Origin: Neoceratodus forsteri
Lineage: Eukaryota > Chordata > Ceratodontiformes > Ceratodontidae
DNA length: 64,000 nt
Reading direction: 5' to 3'
Assembly: GCA_016271365.2 (NCBI GenBank)
Contig: CM028132.1
Span: 1,183,567,001-1,183,631,000, forward strand
Each line of letters opens with the position of its first letter. Position 1 is the first letter of the stretch. A program made the position numbers and the translations under genes. Shown piece after piece: positions 31,358 to 41,870 of this stretch. Under the pieces are notes generated by a model. It was not told the DNA's origin and searched no databases. It saw only the letters and a program-made list of their open reading frames with translations.

Positions 31358-31493
31358 TTTACCTGAGTTGGATGCCGATTAGCTTTTCAATGGTGATTTT
31401 TAAAATAGATTTAAGGAATCGAGTAGCTCGGAGCCACTGCTGCCAAGTGTTTACAGGTCCGTGGCAGAACCGGAAGTCGGAGTATTCATGAAT

Positions 31494-32340
31494 TCCAAAG
31501 CATAAAACCCTGTGTTGAATATAATGGGTATGCAATTTTTTTTTATGTTGGCTTGCACACACGCACAAACATGTTGGGCTAGTAGCACTTTCAGAGGTGT
31601 GTCAGTGTTGTGGCAAATGCAGAGCATGCTTTAGTAGGTGCGTCACTCATTCCCCAGTTAGCCAGCATGCTAGCGCTGACACAAGTATTATGCAATGTGC
31701 CACAAACTTGAGAGAAATGTGCTGCTGCAATCAGAAAAAAAGCTCATTCAGCATCACAGATGACACGCCTCCTGTACGTGCCCTTTGTGGTGAAACATTT
31801 CAGTAAACATGGCGGGACAAAAGAAGGTCGACATCAGGGGTGCAATCCCCATGTCAGTATGTCCGCCACCCCCCCACATTGTCTGGCACACTGGGCACCC
31901 ACCCCAGTGTGCTGCCTCTTACAGAAAGCTGACCACATTGGCATGTTCCTGCCTCCACCCCACCTCCATTGTGTGGCCAACGTCACCCCTGAATGTCATG
32001 GGGCACACTGGGAGCCCACCCCAATGTGCCCAACATTTGTTTTATTTCACCTGTAAAGAAAGAAAACTATCCCATGGTGCAGTGTCCGTATATATTTTTT
32101 TTGTACCTGAAAAAAAGAAAACGGTCCATTGTCCGTGGTGCCCCCCCAACCTGTACCCACCCTCTGCGCACCCCACCTCCCCACACCCCCCTCACCCCAT
32201 ACTTACCTCTCTTGGAGGTCCTGCGCTGCATCTTCAGTGGAGCGGAACATGTCTGGACTCTTCAAAGCTGAACTGCAAAATAAAGAAATGCCAGTAAGCT
32301 GTATAATGGCATAAATTGGGGGACCAACTTAGGTGGATAT
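31494..32340. repeat. Non-coding region with C-rich partial palindromic repeats
   Basis: GGCACACTGGGCACCCACCC (31885) and GGCACACTGGGAGCCCACCC (32001) recur directly about 116 bp apart. Each can fold on itself (GCACACTGGG with CCCAGTGTGC). C-runs around 31870, 32142 and 32200 are prone to sequencing error. No coding motif. It sits beside the palindromic arrays to the right and may be their left part. Confidence 0.45.
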
Positions 32341-33130
32341 CTCAGCCATTTTTTTTATTTTGTTCCAATTTTCAACATAGTTTAGACCCCACCTCATGAA
32401 TATACGCACTGTCACCTCGTTATTCAGTCCCAAAGATCATTTCACGGTCACAGTACTGAATCACCTTTCAGGACCGATTAACGAAACAACAGTGCCACTA
32501 TTCATGAGGTGGGGTCCCAAAAAGCCTATGCTGAAAATTTGGTGAAAAAAAATTCCAAAAAATGACTGTGTGTTACTAGCGTGCATTGTGCAGTTTCCAC
32601 GCATGCTCATAACTTCGACAGTTTTAATATTTTCAGTCCAGATTTTCAACACTGCCATTTTTTCACACCTCCATCTGAACAGTACAGCTGTCATTTTTCA
32701 CATCCTGCCCAAAATGTGTTTTCGCACATGTGGCGCACAATGGTGCAGTCACTGTGGGAAATCAATGTTCAAGACAGATTAACAAAATCACAGTCACACT
32801 GTTCATGAGCAGAGGTCTCAAATGCCTATGTTGAAAATTTGGTTAAAAGTCCCAAAATAATTTGCGTTATGGGCGTGTGTTGTGCAGTTTCTACGCACGC
32901 TCATGACTTCACCAGTTTTTCATATTTTCACTCCAGATTTTCAACATTGCCATTTTTTACACCACCTCATGAACAGTACAACTGTCATTTTTCACATCCT
33001 GCCTGAAATGTGTTTTCGCACCTGTGGCGCCAAATGGCGCAGTCGCTATACAAAATCACCATTCGGCTAACAAACTGATATTGCCACTGTTCATGAGGTG
33101 GGGTCACAAAAAGCCCATGCTGAAGATTTG
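32341..33130. repeat. Tandem array of palindromic (foldback) units
   Basis: Three direct copies of a block ending GCCTATGCTGAAAATTT-like occur at 32524, 32824 and 33113 (spacing 300 and 289 bp). Three copies of its inverse occur at about 32371, 32638 and 32934 (ATTTTCAACATAG / ATTTTCAACATTGCC). Each pair includes CACCTCATGAA on one side and TTCATGAGGTGGGGTC on the other. The array alternates inverted arms about 130-165 bp apart. Non-coding. Confidence 0.75.
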
Positions 33131-33174
33131 GAGTGAAAATACCAACAAACACCCGGGGCATTAGGGTTTCCAAC

Positions 33175-33520
33175 CATAACGCCCCACCCTGTGGAGACCG
33201 ACAGGCGTCAGGGGTGTGACTTGGGATTGTCGGCTGTAATGCTCACGTCATTCCACCCCCACCCCGCAGCCAGTGACAGGCATCGAGGTGTACCTTGGAC
33301 TCTCCGGCCCCATAGTTCACCCCATTGTCCTACACTGCACCCATCTCAGCATGTTTCCTTATGGAATGGGGAGAGAGTAAGGCCTAAAGATCCCAAGGCA
33401 CAACGCAACAGTTGTGGGTGTCTGCAGGGTGGGGTGAGGTGAAATGGCATGAGCATTGTGGCCAATGGCCCAAAGGCACACCCAATGCCTGTCAGTCTCT
33501 GCAGGGTGGGGGTGGGGTTG
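33175..33520. repeat. GC-rich foldback with two internal sub-units per arm
   Basis: CCCCACCCTGTGGAGACCGA (33182) reappears inverted at about 33495-33515 (CAGTCTCTGCAGGGTGGGG). The left arm continues with a second, similar unit at 33254, mirrored at about 33420-33440. The structure is two forward and two reverse copies of a roughly 75-bp unit. Non-coding; directly adjoins the 32341-33130 array. Confidence 0.7.
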
Positions 33521-33737
33521 GCATCAGTTCAATACTTCACTGCCATTCCTGTTATGCATCTCTCTAACTCCTGCACCACCAATGCCAATGCCAGCAAGAC
33601 AAGATTTGGCATTGACAAATGCTTGTTATGTGTGTGTTTGTGGGAGATAGGAAATCTCTCAACTGGCACTACATTCTGCTGGCTATTTCATTACTTAAAC
33701 CTCACCACAGATGACGCACATGCTAAATATAGCAAGT

Positions 33738-33905
33738 AAGCAATAAGGCACAACAGGGTGCTGGTTGTCTCAGGTTATGTACGCCTAACTGTGTAGTGAA
33801 GCATGAGGGGTCTGCGCCAAGTGCCATAACCCCAGACAACCAACAACCTGGAGTGTCTTTTTGTGGTTATAAATGGGTAAAATAAAAACAATTTAAAAAA
33901 CCAAA
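33738..33905. repeat. Repeat R copy 2, left part with palindrome
   Basis: Left arm 33738-33769 (AAGCAATAAGGCACAACAGG...) pairs with 33834-33869 (...CCTGGAGTGTCTTTTTGTGG). Arm sequence and order match copy 1 at 6301-6449. The rest of this copy continues beyond the L2 insertion at 39399. Confidence 0.75.
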
Positions 33906-35199
33906 AAATGCCAACTTTTGCACAGTGGTGCTATCAAGATGGCAGTGGCCACACTGGGCTAGCTGCCAGGAGTTTAGAGCAGAACTACATTTTGTTATAT
34001 TATTTTATTTTCTCTGCCTTCGATATTCGATATTAGTCTGGTTGTTATTTATAGCTTAGTTAGATAGGGGCCTTCCAAGTGAAGTAGTAAGTCTAGGTGC
34101 ATCTTTCAGGGGAAAGATAAATTGTATGCTGAGTATTTCGGAGTCACCGTCATACTTTAACCACTAACCTTACGGTTCCACTAACTGAACAACTCCATTA
34201 TTTGAGGCTGAAGTGGAGGCGCATTCTTGGACCATTCTTTTCACCTGAGTTGGTTTATAAATTACCCACCTTAGTGCAAACTTGGTGGCATATTTACTCA
34301 CTGGATAACAGGTGGTTTTGGAGTGGTGGGAGATGAAGCGGAGGAGGTTCTGACGGTGTCCTAGGGAGAGGAGCCTTCGTGAAGAATCTCCTTGCCTGTG
34401 GAACAAGCGTACGATGCCGAGCTGTGAGTCGGACCGTTGAGGGGCTGGACCCGTGCTGGATTGTTGTCGTCCGAAGATCTACTGGCCTTTCTGCCATGAG
34501 GAATGGGAAGTGCAGTCGGCTGGGACTGGTTATCTGTGGGGCTTACTGCTGGCTGGAAGGGGAGAGGTCCGACCTTGTCCTGGGGTGGCTAAGCTGCCAG
34601 ATTCTTGGCCGTGTGGGAGACTGGGGACTAAGCCAACTGGAGAGTGGGCTAACAACCTCGGGTTACTCCTAGGCCTTTGTGGGGGTTGGCTGGTGAGCAG
34701 ACGTTTACTGAGGGCCGAAGTCACGGTTATGGAGATGTCTGTCGGCGTCCTCCTAGGGCAGAGTTAGTTTGGACCCCTTGCCAGTGTTTAGTGGGCCCTG
34801 AATCCTGGTATGAAGATTATTGTTCCTCGGGAGACATCGGAAGTTTGAGTGGGACTATACCTTGGACACAGTCAGACCTGTTTTTCTACTTCTTTATGCC
34901 CAACTCTTGACTTTAGGGGCAGTGAGTCTGCCTGGTTTAAATAATTTGCATAGAATAATTCTGTAGTTCTAACCAGCCTATGTGAGAGGTAGTGCAGACA
35001 GAAATTACACTGGACAATTATTTGTGGAGGTGGAAGCTCCTTGAGCTAATCATTTTATATGTGAGACATTCGGTGACTGCTCTTTATAGCTCCCAGTTAA
35101 AAAATACTGTTTCGTCTACTGCAATAACATTTTTATGCTGCTTAATATTGAATGTGGGGGTAATATATTATTTGTTTTATGTATTTTATTTCCTCTGTT

Positions 35200-35440
35200 T
35201 AATACCCTCCACTCTGTGAGAGAGAGAGTGGAGGAGTAGCTATTGGAAAAAGAAGGGGATTCTAGGTTGTGTTATTTTATTTTTATTTATTTTGTTTTAT
35301 TTGTCCTCTACCCTGTGAGAGAGTGGATGGTTGTAAGTTTTTGGATTGTTTAGGTGGGGTGGTGGTTTTGTTATTATAATTTTTTTAGCTTTGTTTGTTT
35401 TCAAGTCGTCCCTCACTCTGTGCGAGAGAGAGAAGGATTG
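35200..35440 (+). repeat. Three ~100-bp repeats in the L2 5' UTR
   Basis: ACTCTGTGAGAGAGAGAG (35211), CCCTGTGAGAGAGTGG (35311) and CACTCTGTGCGAGAGAGAG (about 35413) are each preceded by a pyrimidine tract and followed by a T-rich stretch. Spacing is about 100 bp. The position before ORF2 suggests promoter monomers, as known for some L1 and L2 lineages. Confidence 0.6.
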
Positions 35441-35698
35441 TACTATCTTATTTTTGAGAATTTGTTTTAGTTTTAGTTATTTGTTGCAGCTATGCTTTTG
35501 AGTGTTTTGGGTTTGGGGTGTGCGACGTGAGTCTTTGGGTGCATAGATGTGTTGGTGGATTGCCCCCCCCCCCGGGTCATGCGCTACTCACCCTCCGAAC
35601 TTCGTGACCTCCACGCTTACTGCCCCCCCCTTACACTTCACAGTATATCAACACTGTAGAGCATTGGGAATTGTTCGTGGGGGGGGGGGTGTTGGGCT

Positions 35699-38660
35699 GT
35701 GGGTTGCAAACGTCGGAGGGTGAATGAGCGAGGTTCTCACATCGGGGCAGGGAGGCCCAGGAGATGCCCTGGGGTGAAATGGATTCTGGAACATGGTCCT
35801 CCATGTCTGGTCTCCATACCCAAGGGCTCCACTATCAGTGCCCAGGTAGTTTGGGCAGCCCTGGAATCCCGTCTGACTCGAGCAGTGTTATGCAATGCCA
35901 GATCTATTAAGAACAAGACTGCAATTATTGCAGATCTTGTTGGGACAGCTGATCTGGCCTGCATCACTGAGACTTGGCTGGATGATAATGCTGGCCCTAT
36001 ATTAGAAGCTGCTGTTCCAGCTGGCTACTCTGTGATACGCCGCTCGAGATCGGATCGCCGGGGGGGAGCTGTCTGTTTTAAGACTGAACTGGGCCTCACA
36101 AGTGAGCCAATTGAGGAGACCAACTCATTCGAGTGTACCGTGGTTGCCGGTGTGGGCTGTAGGATTGCTCTCATCTACCGTCCACCTGGGGTTGAGAAGC
36201 GGTTCCTTCATTAAGTAGCAGACTTCATGGTTGACATGGTGTTTGGGTCACCCAGGTTGATGGTCCTGGGCGACTTTAACGCCTGGGTCGACGATGAGCT
36301 CTAGCGATTTGGAAAGGACGTCCTCCAGTTGATGACATCACTGGGCTTTACACAGGTGGTTGCCTCTGCTACCCATAAGAGTGGTCACCCCCTTGACTTG
36401 GTCTTCCTCCTGGGGATCGAAACCTCCAACTTGGTGGTGGAACCGGTCGGATGGTTGGATCACCACACTGTGGGGTTCAGTTTTCATGCCCCCCCATATA
36501 GGCCTGCCCCTGTGGAGATGGTCAGACACCGCCCTTTACGGGATGTGAGTCCCAGTCTGTTGGCAGTGTTAGACCTAGCGGTAATTCCGGAGGCAAGTGG
36601 GAGTCCAGAAGGCCTGGTTTAGGCCTATAACAAGGCCATTACTATGGCCCTGAACTCTATCGCTCCAGTCCGTGTTCATCCTCTCTCCCTTCGCCCTCGG
36701 TCCCCATAGTTTGATGGGACCTTGAGGGAGTTGCAGTGACTGGGATGAAGGTCAGAGCATTGCTGGCGGAAATCGGCCCTGGAGGCCGGCCGCCTTAGAT
36801 CGATGGAACATTACCAAGTCTATCAATCAGCAATCACCCATAAGAAGGCAGAGTTCCTGTCCGGGGAGATTGTTGCTGCTCAGAATTGACCGGCTCAGCT
36901 CTTTTGAACCATGGACAGGTTGTGCAACCCAACCTGTATGCAGGTTTGAAGAGCCTTTTCACAGATTGAGTGTGATGAGTTTGCTCGGTTCTTTGCGGAT
37001 AAGGTGGCCAGCATCAGAGCGGAGATCCAACCAGCAGACTCTATGGGAGCTGACAGTGGCCGGTGTACGGTCACTTCTCCTTGGGTTCTCTGGAGTTCCT
37101 TCGACCAGCTGGAAATCGGGGATGTTGTGAGGATTGCCCAGGGTATACTCCCAACGTACTGTAGTTTGGATATGGGCCCAACTTCCTTGATTATGGGTTG
37201 TTGTCAGATCATTGGCCCGGTCCTTGCAAGGATAGTTTGGTGCTCCTTAGAGTCCAGTGAGTTTCCTAGCTCCCTGAAGGAGGTGGTAGTGACACCTCTC
37301 CTGAAGAAAGCTGCTCTGGACCCAAGCTGCTTTGCAAACTACAGACCGATCTCTAACCTTCCCTTTGTTGGGAAGGTAACTGAGAAAGTTGTGGCGCTAC
37401 AATTGAAGAACCACTTGACCATCCATGACATCTATGAACCTCTCCAATCCAGTTTTCATAAGAAGCATAGTACCGAAACCACTTTGGTTTGGGTGTTCAG
37501 TGATCTCCTGATGGTGAGAGATCAGAAACGCCGATCCAGCTTGGTACTTCTTGATCTCTCATCAACCGTTGACACCGTGGACCATGGGATGCTTCTCGAG
37601 CACCTGAGATTCATCTGTGGCCTGTCTGGTACAGTTCTCAGATGGTTTAAGTCCTTCCTCACTGGCAGCACTCAGACGGTGGTGTTTGGAATTTTTTTCC
37701 TCTGACCCATTCTCTCTGCCATGTGGGGTACCTCAGGGCTCGGTGTTGTCCCCCATGTTGTTCGCGGTGTATATACTGCCCCTTGGAGACATTGTAAGAC
37801 ATAGTGGGCTGAGGTTTCACTGCTATGCTGATGATACCGAGCTCTACCTGTCTTTCGCACCCGACCAGGATAGTGCATGTTTGGTATTTAACAATTGCCT
37901 CGCTGAAATCCAGGACTGGATGAGCTGCAGCTGGTTGAAGCTGAACTCTAGAAAGACTGAAGTGATGGTAGTGGAGCCTGATCGCCGGACAGAAGGGTTG
38001 GGAGCCGGCCAACCCACTGGACTTTGTCTAGGGGGTATCCAGCTACCTTTCTCTGAACGGGTGTGAGACCTGGGGATGATTCTTGACGATGGGCTGACAC
38101 TGCATCCGCAGGTGTCAGCAGTCATCAAGTCCTCTTTTTACCATCTGAGGAACATCGCCAGGATTAAGCACCTTGTTCCATCCAGCGACCTTCCAACGTT
38201 GATCCATGCCTTTGTGACCTTGCGCCTTGACTGTTGCAACTCCCTTTATCTAGGGCTTCCAGGGGTTGATATACACTGCTTGCAGCTAGTGCAGAACGCT
38301 GCGGCCCGGTTGTTGATGGGGACCCCACGTGCGAGTCTCATCACACCGATGCTGTGCAAACTGCATTGGCTGCCTATTCAGTGGTGGATCACCTTCAAGG
38401 TCGGGTTTCTGACCTTATAAGGCCCTAAATGGATTAGGCCCAGACTATCTGCAAGAGCTCCTATTACCTTACTGCCCCGGGCGACCGCTCCGCTGAGCTG
38501 ACGAGGGGTTGCTAGAGATTCCCAGGGTGACCTTTAAGACATCAGGGGCCTGTGCTTTTATGTATGTGGCTCCAGCCCTGTGAAATTCTCTGCCCCATCA
38601 GATACGGGAGTGCACGACTGTGGAGGGCTTTAAGAAGGCCCTAAAGTCGTACTTATGGTT
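35699..38660 (+). pseudogene. L2 ORF2: APE endonuclease and reverse transcriptase
   Basis: Endonuclease: VLCNARSIKNKTAIIADLV, LACITETWLDD (35880-35990), RRGGAVCF, IALIYRPPG and the catalytic VLGDFNAWVDD (36260-36295), SGHPLDLVF, LDHHTVGFSF. RT: VVVTPLLKKAALDPSCFANY, PISNLPFVGKVTEKVV (37290-37400), LVLLDLSSTVDTVDH (37540-37580), CGVPQGSVLSPMLFAVYILP and CYADDTELYLSF (37720-37855). C-terminus: NSRKTEVMVV, RLDCCNSLYLGLPG and LHWLPIQWWITFKV (38220-38400), then a degraded end. YADD is intact. Stops at 36213, 36302, 36620 and 36888 and a frameshift near 37700 inactivate it. Confidence 0.9.
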
Positions 38661-38808
38661 GAAAGCATACCCAAACTGATTATTTTATCCTCTTATTTAT
38701 TTAGCTGTTGATTACTGTGTATTTTACTGTTTTATATATTTTTATTGTTCAACGCCTTGATATTTGAAGGCGCTCTATAAATAAAGCTTATTATTATTAT
38801 TATTTTTT

Positions 38809-39384
38809 TTTTTTTTTTACATCTGTTTCTTTCCCAAGTCCCAGTCGACAACCATCCTCGTTCACCCAACCAGCCCCACACCCCGACATCAGGCAGCATC
38901 CCCTCTTCCTCCACGGTTTACCCTCAATGGCAGGGCGGTGAGGAGCCCCCCTAGCTCAACTCACCTCGACCAGGATCCAGTTCGGGGAGTGCCATTCGGA
39001 GTCAGGGTCTGCGGCTGATGGCTGCTTCATCCTGCACAACCGGGGACCATTTTCACGTTTTCTCCCCTTGTGTGAGTGGGGCGTGCAATGATGCCAGCGG
39101 AGGAAGTGCGCACGCATCTGCACGTGCTCTTCCAGGCGTCTGCCCCATCTCAACCCCTCTTTTGCAGCATCGGCGTCCTGCCCCCTGGCCTCTGCTAGGG
39201 GCCAGTAGTGCGCCCACCACTGGAGTCCCCCTTCCCCAGAGAGGGAGAGCAGTCCCTCGGATGCTCAATCCCTGTCCTCCCCTGCCAACCCTCGGTGGCC
39301 CGTGCTCGTTCCTGAACACAGGTCGCTGGCGTAGCGTGAGGTAAGGCGTCCAGCGCCTCAGCCCTCAGCACCACCGGGCCGGCC
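38809..39384 (-). mobile_element. tRNA-Leu-like SINE, copy e (minus), joined to the L2 tail
   Basis: Minus strand: GGCCGGCCCGGTGGTGCTGA, then GGCTGAGGCGCTGGACGCC, GATTGAGCATCCGAGGGACT and CATCATTGCACGCC, ending ACAGATGT plus A-run. Its A-run meets the (TTA)n tail of the L2, tail to tail. No duplication private to this SINE is visible. Its 5' edge meets AAATGCCAACTTTT directly. Confidence 0.85.
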
Positions 39385-39398
39385 AAATGCCAACTTTT

Positions 39399-40070
39399 TA
39401 AATTAAAAACAGATACTTTCATTTGTTAAACGTAATGATTAAAAGGTACCCCCATTTCCACCTCTCAGTCATCTTTTTGCACATTCAGTAGATGGAATGT
39501 GTGTTTATTATTAAATACAGGAATTCAAACTGCTTCAGAATTCCTTTGGCAGAATGTTCATCCCTCACATACAACAGATGGCCTTATATGGAACTAAAGT
39601 CTTAATTTTGTCTGTAGCAGAGAGAGCAGCAGAGATTGCCCTGGCAGGCTGATAAGGCTAGGAATGGAATTTTTCATGAACACCAGGAATAAAAACTGTG
39701 ACTAGCACTTCATTTTTTCAATTAGTTTATGTGTATAAAGGTGCTGTAATTGGAGTAAACAATGTGTGTTTGTTTGTTAATTTATCTATTTTATAAAATT
39801 TAAGGGAGTTTTACTTTTTAGGGCCTCGTTGAAAGTTTTCAGTGAGTAACAGTGACAGCCATGTTTGTGATGGCAGTCAGGGATGAGTGATGTGGGTCAT
39901 TACGTGTGTGATTTGCCCAAAATGTAAATCCCATTGCCTGAACTTGTTCTATCCTGTACATTTCTGGGTAATAACATATGTGCCTGGGAACTTATTTAAC
40001 CAATCAGGAAGCAGGAAATTTCCAACCCATTTCATAATAATCTTTAAAATCTGCACAAAAGTGTGTGCAT
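39399..40070. repeat. Repeat R copy 2, right part
   Basis: Continues the repeat broken at 33905. Shared landmarks with 6480-7205 are TTTTTAGGGCCTCGTTGAAA, GCCATGTTTGTGATGG and ACCAATCAGGAAGCAGGAAA. Non-coding. Confidence 0.65.
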
Positions 40071-40310
40071 GACTTCAAGAGGCACTGCAAGCTATGCTTG
40101 TCACCTAAAAATGAAACATCCTGAAATGAAACATTTTTGGGAAGTGTATGTAACTGGGTTCTGCTAATGTCAAGTGTAATTTTCTTTTCGCTAGAAATCG
40201 GGGAATTGCTTTAAACTAGTTCATATTTTTACTTTCCTCAGGTTCACTGTCTTTCCAGTCATGTGACTTTTTGAATGGGTTAACTTGTAGAATTGAGAAA
40301 AAGATGTGTG

Positions 40311-41030
40311 GTTTAGCAGCTAGTGTGCATAACTCCAGTACAAGAGTACTCTTGTACTGGAGATTCCAGCTGTAAATCCCACCGCAGCAGTTGGCCTGGT
40401 GGCACTGGACGCCACACCTTGTGTCATGCCAGCAACCCGGATTCTGGATGAGCCCAGGCTGCCGGGGATTGGCAGAGAGGAGAGAGGATTGAGCATCCGG
40501 AGGACTGCGCTCCTCTCTCGGGGGGAGGGTCTTGTGGTCCTGCTCGTTGATTGCACTCTGGTGGTGACTAGAGGCCAATACGGGTTGGGAGGTGCACTCC
40601 AACATAGCTACGCCGTAGGGGAGGGGGGGGGACATAAACAGGAGGAAAAAGGAGCCTGGCAGAGCTCCATGATGGTCCACCGTGCCGAGGGCTGACCCCA
40701 GCTTCTAGGGTGGGTCCTCAGGAAGGGGGCACCACCTTCCTGGCCCCACCACAGGGAGAAGCCATGGGGGAATCTCAGGGCAGCTAAGAGCGGTGCAGCG
40801 GGACCCGAGAGAGAGTCCCTCCTTTGGAGGGCCAAAGCCCCTGCCAGGGCTCGGCGGAGGATAAATACTTGAATGAAAAAACAAAATAAATCCCACTGTA
40901 GGCACTAGCTCTGTGTGACTGTGCCCAGTAGCATAATCATGCAGAGTCACTTGTTTGCACTGTGCTTCAGTACTCCAGTTGCAAAACTGGATCAAAGCAG
41001 GATCCCCCACTGGGGGGGGGGGGATAAAAT
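40311..41030 (+). mobile_element. MIR/CORE-like SINE (plus), split by SINE f
   Basis: TGTGGTTTAGCAGCTAGTGT (tRNA-like head), ATTCCAGCTGTAAATCCCAC, then beyond the insert GCACTAGCTCTGTGTGACTG and CTTCAGTACTCCAGTTGCAA. The order mirrors mammalian MIR ('agctgtgtgacc...cctcagtttcc'). A 30-bp perfect palindrome lies at 40333-40362 within its 5' part. A G-run at 41013-41023 follows. Confidence 0.55.
40383..40886 (+). mobile_element. tRNA-Leu-like SINE, copy f (plus)
   Basis: TAAATCCCAC flanks it (40373-40382 and 40887-40896). The head GTTGGCCTGGTGGCACTGGA has lost the GGTTGAGGCG segment. The body has GGATTGAGCATCCGGAGGAC and CTGGTGGTGACTAGAGGCC, and the end GGATAAATACTTGAATG plus A-rich. The 3' half differs from copies b and e but shares TGGCCCCACCACAGGGAG with copy d, so there are at least two subfamilies. 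Confidence 0.85.
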
Positions 41031-41870
41031 GCAAGATGTTGCATTCTAGTTGATATCCTGAGTAAATACATTAAAACATTGTTACATACTGTACATGAAC
41101 GAACAAATGAAATAAACCTAATTTATATCACACCTTCTGATAACACTCAATGTGTCTTGCATCAGCATGCAAATGAATTAACCATTTGTTTTCTTACAAA
41201 CATTCCATACTGTCTTTTTGCTTTATCAGGACCCCAGCCAGCTATACGAGTACAGTACTGCTTTGCACACCACAAGACAAGTGGCAGCCCTGTCTGTAGT
41301 TTTTTTTTTTCAAAAGTTCACAAGAAATAGGCAATCTATCATCTATTCGTATTTATTATTCTGCAGTCAACAAGGAATGTTAATCTGATTTTTGCCGAAT
41401 ATAAGCATTAGGTTTCAGACATTTAAGAGACGTGCAATATTTCTCATGCTTCAAAATGCAATTTTATAGTCTATTTGCGTTACTCTAAATATCATTGGGC
41501 CAGTACACTCATTTTACTGCTGTAACTTGTTTATTAACTTGCATTGGCACAGTTGGAGCGGCATCATTAGGGGGCCTTAAGAAAGCAAGCATGGAACAAG
41601 TTTAATTACCAGCTTCTTTGAATGTATTTGTCTTTCAGTGGCTTGTTGCACTCTGATTGTTTTGGCAGGAAGTCTGAGGCATGGTAAATATAATTACCTA
41701 CAGATCGGTAGATGAGATCCATGGTATCTTGTTTGTTTGCATGGTTTGTGTGTCTTGATTATTTATGCAGAGGGCTACAATGAAATTAGAAAAACTAGAT
41801 GCTTCAAAGGAATGGCAGATGGAGTTTAGGATGCTATTTGCATGACTGTAGACCTGACAGAGTGCCGCAA
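41031..41870. promoter_or_regulatory. Repeat-poor A/T-motif-rich block, candidate conserved non-coding element
   Basis: No transposon feature for about 800 bp. Dense homeodomain/POU-type words: CATGCAAATGAATTAACC (41168), TTTAATTACC (41602), TAAATATAATTACC (41685) and GCTATTTGCATGAC (41834). This texture is typical of vertebrate enhancers of developmental genes, but conservation was not tested. No ORF of note. Confidence 0.3.

Larger units (their letters stand above)
25060..31478 (-). mobile_element. L1-like LINE (minus), apparently full length
   Basis: 6.4 kb bracketed by the 15-bp duplication GGAGTATTCATGAAT (25045-25059 and 31479-31493). The 3' end at the left is an A-rich tail after AATAAAAGAGTATT. 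The 5' end at the right starts CTTCCGGTTCTGCCAC, reminiscent of L1 5' ends. Order: 5' UTR of about 120 bp, ORF1 (30375-31357), a 1.1-kb spacer, ORF2 (25522-29277), 3' UTR of about 460 bp. Both ORFs carry stops and frameshifts but the architecture is complete. Confidence 0.9.
33920..38808 (+). mobile_element. L2-like LINE (plus), near full length
   Basis: Runs from GCACAGTGGTGCTATCAAGA to the L2-type 3' end GGCGCTCTATAAATAAAGC plus (TTA)n. The 5' UTR is about 1.8 kb with three roughly 100-bp repeats; ORF2 spans about 35699-38660. AAATGCCAACTTTT precedes it (33906-33919) and recurs at 39385-39398, but the second copy lies beyond an inverted SINE attached to the L2 tail. No ORF1 was recognised. 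Confidence 0.85.

Noticed and set aside
31809..32297. Plus-strand 162-codon Pro/Cys-rich frame
   Set aside because: Lies in C-rich palindromic repeats, has no known domain, and C-run lengths may be wrong.
32341..33130. CRISPR-like array
   Set aside because: Repeat spacing is about 295 bp with inverted arms, and the genome is clearly eukaryotic.
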